A stretch of 8,856 nucleotides of DNA from Planctomycetales bacterium (lineage in GTDB: Bacteria > Planctomycetota > UBA11346), in contig JANYGY010000173.1 of the NCBI GenBank assembly GCA_025362255.1, positions 1 to 8,856 of the forward strand. The letters run 5' to 3'. This document shows positions 7,075 to 8,856 of this stretch, in pieces. The notes below the pieces were generated by a model. It saw only the letters and a program-made list of their open reading frames with translations. It was not told the origin of the DNA and made no database searches. A program made the translations under genes and the position numbers. Each line of letters opens with the position of its first letter. Position 1 is the first letter of the stretch.

Positions 7075-8099
7075 GCCAATTTCCCCACCAAGGCGACTTC
7101 GGCGCATTGCACGGCATTGAGTGCCGCGCCCTTAAGCAGCTGGTCGCCGACGACCCACAGTTCCAGGGTATTGTCCTGGCTGAGGTCACGGCGGAGGCGT
7201 CCGACGTACACGTTATCTTTTCCGGCAACGTCAGTGGGCATCGCCCAGCGGTTGGATGCACGGTCTTCCAGGACGGTGACCCCGACCGACTCGCGCAGCA
7301 GAGCATAGGCGTGCTCAACCGTGATGGGCCGGTGAAATTCGACGTTCAAAGCTTCGGCATGGGTTCGCAGCACGGGTACGCGCACACAGGTGGCGGTGAT
7401 CCGCAGCGAGTCATCCGCGAGAATCTTGCGCGACTCTTTTTGGAGTTTGATTTCCTCCTCGCAGTAACCGTTGGCGGTCATCGGCGAATTGTGCGGGAAG
7501 AGGTTGAACGCATAGGGATGCGGCAGGACTTTCGGTACGACGGGCTTGCCGTCGAGGAAATCCCGGGTCGATTCCTGAAGTTCGACCATCGCCGCGTGGC
7601 CGGCACCCGAGGCCGCCTGATAGGTCGCGGCGACCAGGCGCTTGATGCCCGCGACCCGGTGCAACGGGGCCAACGCCATGAGGGCGATGATGGTGGTGCA
7701 GTTGGGATTGGCGATGACCCCTTTTCCACCATTTTTTTGAAGCGCTTTGACCGCCTCGCCAGGATTGATCTCGGGCACGACCAGCGGCACGCCGTCTTCC
7801 ATGCGAAAAGCACTGGAATTATCCACCATCAGGCAGCCAGCCTCGACGCACGCTTGACGGTATTCCTTGGACACGCCCGAGCCGGCGCTGAACAGGGCGA
7901 GGTGCTGCCCGATAAAAGCGTCCTTGGTCAGCTCGCGCACCACCACATCGCGGCCTTTGAAGCGCAGGGTTGTTCCCGCGCTGCGGCATGAAGCCAGCAG
8001 GGTCAGTTGGGCGATCGGAAAATTCCGTCGTTCGAGCACATTCATGAATTCTACGCCGACGGCTCCGGTCGCGCCGACGATGACCACATTGAGACCCAT
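7059..8099 (-). CDS. asd: Aspartate-semialdehyde dehydrogenase (346 aa)
   Basis: Asd reduces L-aspartyl-4-phosphate with NADPH to L-aspartate 4-semialdehyde, the branch point to lysine/diaminopimelate, threonine and methionine. Seen directly: an N-terminal Rossmann motif VIVGATGAVG (6-15); MVDNSSAFRM (91-100), whose Arg contacts phosphate; the catalytic Cys in NPNCTTI (C134); ATYQAASGAG (158-167); NLFPHN (199-204); and the catalytic-base region CVRVPVLRTHAEAL (Arg240, His247). The length is normal for the family. The start at 8099 is preferred because GGAG stands five bases before it and the Rossmann strand follows at once. An in-frame ATG further upstream (8162) would add 21 residues without family support. 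The gene is divergent from the STAS gene, with a 180-bp gap, and convergent with the SIMPL gene. Its product feeds the homoserine route toward the homocysteine used by MetH nearby. Confidence 0.96.
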   Translation of the reverse strand: MGLNVVIVGATGAVGVEFMNVLERRNFPIAQLTLLASCRSAGTTLRFKGRDVVVRELTKDAFIGQHLALFSAGSGVSKEYRQACVEAGCLMVDNSSAFRMEDGVPLVVPEINPGEAVKALQKNGGKGVIANPNCTTIIALMALAPLHRVAGIKRLVAATYQAASGAGHAAMVELQESTRDFLDGKPVVPKVLPHPYAFNLFPHNSPMTANGYCEEEIKLQKESRKILADDSLRITATCVRVPVLRTHAEALNVEFHRPITVEHAYALLRESVGVTVLEDRASNRWAMPTDVAGKDNVYVGRLRRDLSQDNTLELWVVGDQLLKGAALNAVQCAEVALVGKLAANSA

Positions 8100-8104
8100 G
8101 CTGA

Positions 8105-8108
8105 CTCC
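8105..8108 (-). promoter_or_regulatory. Shine-Dalgarno GGAG before asd start at 8099
   Basis: On the minus strand GGAG is followed by five bases and then ATG. This is the best ribosome-binding site in the window, and it decides the start against the longer reading from 8162. Confidence 0.75.
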
Positions 8109-8237
8109 AAGTATTTTGAGTGACTGTCGGGGCGAAATGTGGGCCGAGACGGTTCTTGGCAAGGGCTGGCTGGCTCAGGGGGGAAGACGCTGGTGCCAAG
8201 TCGGGAATCCACCAAAGCCGACAAAACCGAGCTGAAC

Positions 8238-8266
8238 TTGCGCCGCAACCCAGTGTGTGCCATACT
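8238..8266 (+). promoter_or_regulatory. Candidate promoter for the STAS gene with extended -10
   Basis: TTGCGC (8238-8243) and CATACT (8261-8266) are separated by 17 bp, and TG stands one base before the -10 (TGC-CATACT), an extended -10 arrangement. The matches to the sigma-70 consensus are 3 of 6 and 4 of 6. Transcription would begin about 8273, only a few bases before the ATG at 8280. The message would then be leaderless or nearly so, consistent with the absence of a Shine-Dalgarno. Confidence 0.45.
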
Positions 8267-8271
8267 GGCAC
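8257..8271. promoter_or_regulatory. Perfect 15-bp palindrome GTGCCA-TAC-TGGCAC over the putative -10, candidate operator
   Basis: The 6-bp arms are exact and the spacer is 3 bp. The element covers the proposed -10 and ends nine bases before the STAS start codon. A dimeric repressor here would shut off the promoter. Alternatively the arms form a small hairpin at the 5' end of any longer transcript. The regulator is unknown. Confidence 0.5.
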
Positions 8272-8279
8272 GTGAACGC

Positions 8280-8768
8280 ATGAGCACTGCCCCGTTTCAA
8301 TCATCATCACCAAATGACTCCTCGCCGGGCAATGACAAGCCAGTGGTCGATCCATTTGCCGGTTTGTTGGCCAAAGCCACGTATCACAGCAGTGGCATCG
8401 GCACCAATCTGAGCATCAGACTCGATCGCACTCCCGACGTGCTGGTGTTGCGCATTGTCGGCACGAGCAGCGATAGCCTGCCGGAGACCTTCACTGGCGC
8501 GGTCGAACAGGTGTTGCGCGGAATGCGCCCGCCGTTTGCCGCTGTCGACCTGACGGGAAGCCAGTCTCTGCCCTCGGTTATCCTCGCATTCCTGGTATTT
8601 TTTCAGAAGAACGCCGAACTCAACGGCACCCGTAAAGTGGTGCTGTATGGCGCCAACAGCCGGATCCTGACCGTGATCAAGATGATCGGGATGCTGGATT
8701 TCTTCGTCATCAAACCCGACGAAGCAGCCATGCGGCAACACGTGGCGGATGCGACGGCTGCCCGGTAG
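8280..8768 (+). CDS. Small STAS-domain protein, anti-sigma-factor-antagonist-like (162 aa)
   Basis: Residues 1-40 are a low-complexity, Ser/Pro/Asp-rich lead that looks disordered. Residues about 43-155 follow the STAS fold: strand LSIRLDRTPDVLVLRIVG (44-61), helix LPETFTGAVEQVLR (67-80), strand FAAVDLTGS (86-94), then a hydrophobic helix SVILAFLVFFQKNAELNG (99-116), strand TRKVVLYGA (117-125) and helix SRILTVIKMIGMLDFFVI (127-144). STAS proteins of the SpoIIAA/RsbV kind bind anti-sigma kinases and are switched by Ser/Thr phosphorylation in a D-S/T-S-G-L loop. Here the corresponding stretch reads LPSVILAF, without the Asp or the Gly, so phospho-switching may be absent. It is a soluble, single-domain protein with no signal or membrane segment. 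No kinase or sigma-factor gene is seen nearby. The ATG at 8280 is chosen because the longer frame from 8139 would run through the promoter region. Fold assignment is fairly sure; role unknown. Confidence 0.75.
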   Translation: MSTAPFQSSSPNDSSPGNDKPVVDPFAGLLAKATYHSSGIGTNLSIRLDRTPDVLVLRIVGTSSDSLPETFTGAVEQVLRGMRPPFAAVDLTGSQSLPSVILAFLVFFQKNAELNGTRKVVLYGANSRILTVIKMIGMLDFFVIKPDEAAMRQHVADATAAR

Positions 8769-8856
8769 CTCAGACATGCCCCGTCGCGAACGGGCCGCAC
8801 ATTATGTAAAAAACCGTTCGAAAAAATCCCCAAAAATATTGGTTACGAAAAAGATC
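8769..8856. other. AT-rich tail with a weak hairpin and A-tracts, no gene seen
   Basis: After the STAS stop, CCCGT (8780-8784) can pair with ACGGG (8790-8794) around CGCGA. This is a 5-bp stem, possibly a weak terminator, but no T-run follows directly. A-tracts of five or six bases lie at 8808-8813, 8821-8826, 8832-8836 and 8848-8852. They may bend the DNA or form the upstream part of a promoter for a gene beyond the edge. Confidence 0.4.

Noticed and set aside
7107..7991. 294-codon plus-strand open frame
   Set aside because: It is antisense to asd, whose active-site Cys and NADP motif are intact.
8100..8162. Longer Asd starting at 8162
   Set aside because: The extra 21 residues lie before the Rossmann strand that normally begins the protein, and the ATG at 8099 has a clear GGAG.

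Overview
The window is ordinary-looking bacterial chromosome with six protein genes and no mobile element, CRISPR array, tRNA or rRNA that I can recognise. The host is a bacterium of moderately high GC (about 60% in a sampled row of metH) that uses cobalamin-dependent methionine synthesis. The SecA N-terminal half carries a roughly 80-residue insertion just before the conserved HDVQ segment, a form I associate with Planctomycetota and relatives. That assignment is an inference from memory and is tentative. Shine-Dalgarno signals are patchy: clear before asd and the SIMPL gene, absent before secA, sahR and the STAS gene.

Layout. Positions 1-1272 (minus) hold the N-terminal 424 residues of the preprotein translocase ATPase SecA, cut by the window edge. 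Positions 1273-1511 are noncoding and hold about five degenerate tandem copies of a 23-bp GC-rich unit. Positions 1512-5249 (minus) encode a full-length cobalamin-dependent methionine synthase, MetH. Its start codon overlaps by 4 bp (ATGA) the stop of an upstream gene (5246-6157, minus) for an ArsR-type DNA-binding domain fused to a SAM/SAH-binding methyltransferase-like domain. That architecture matches SahR, the S-adenosylhomocysteine-responsive regulator of the SAM cycle. The divergent region 6158-6322 holds a perfect palindrome that is a candidate SahR operator, plus three spaced copies of a second motif. A noticeably AT-richer gene (6323-6997, plus) encodes a secreted SIMPL/DUF541 protein. 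It converges on asd (7059-8099, minus), aspartate-semialdehyde dehydrogenase, and a strong hairpin with the asd stop codon in its loop lies between them. Finally, 8280-8768 (plus) encodes a small STAS-domain protein whose promoter region contains a perfect 15-bp palindrome. The last 88 bp are AT-rich with several A-tracts and no recognised gene.

How the genes fit together. MetH remethylates homocysteine to methionine. A SahR-like protein encoded in the same transcript would let rising S-adenosylhomocysteine relieve repression of metH. Asd makes aspartate semialdehyde, the branch-point precursor of homoserine, methionine, threonine and lysine, so two methionine-related loci lie within 3 kb without forming one operon. 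SecA, the SIMPL protein and the STAS protein have no evident functional link to them. I see no convincing new multi-gene system. The points most worth checking are the sahR-metH control region, the palindrome-covered promoter of the STAS gene, the 23-bp repeats, and the compositional outlier at 6323-6997.
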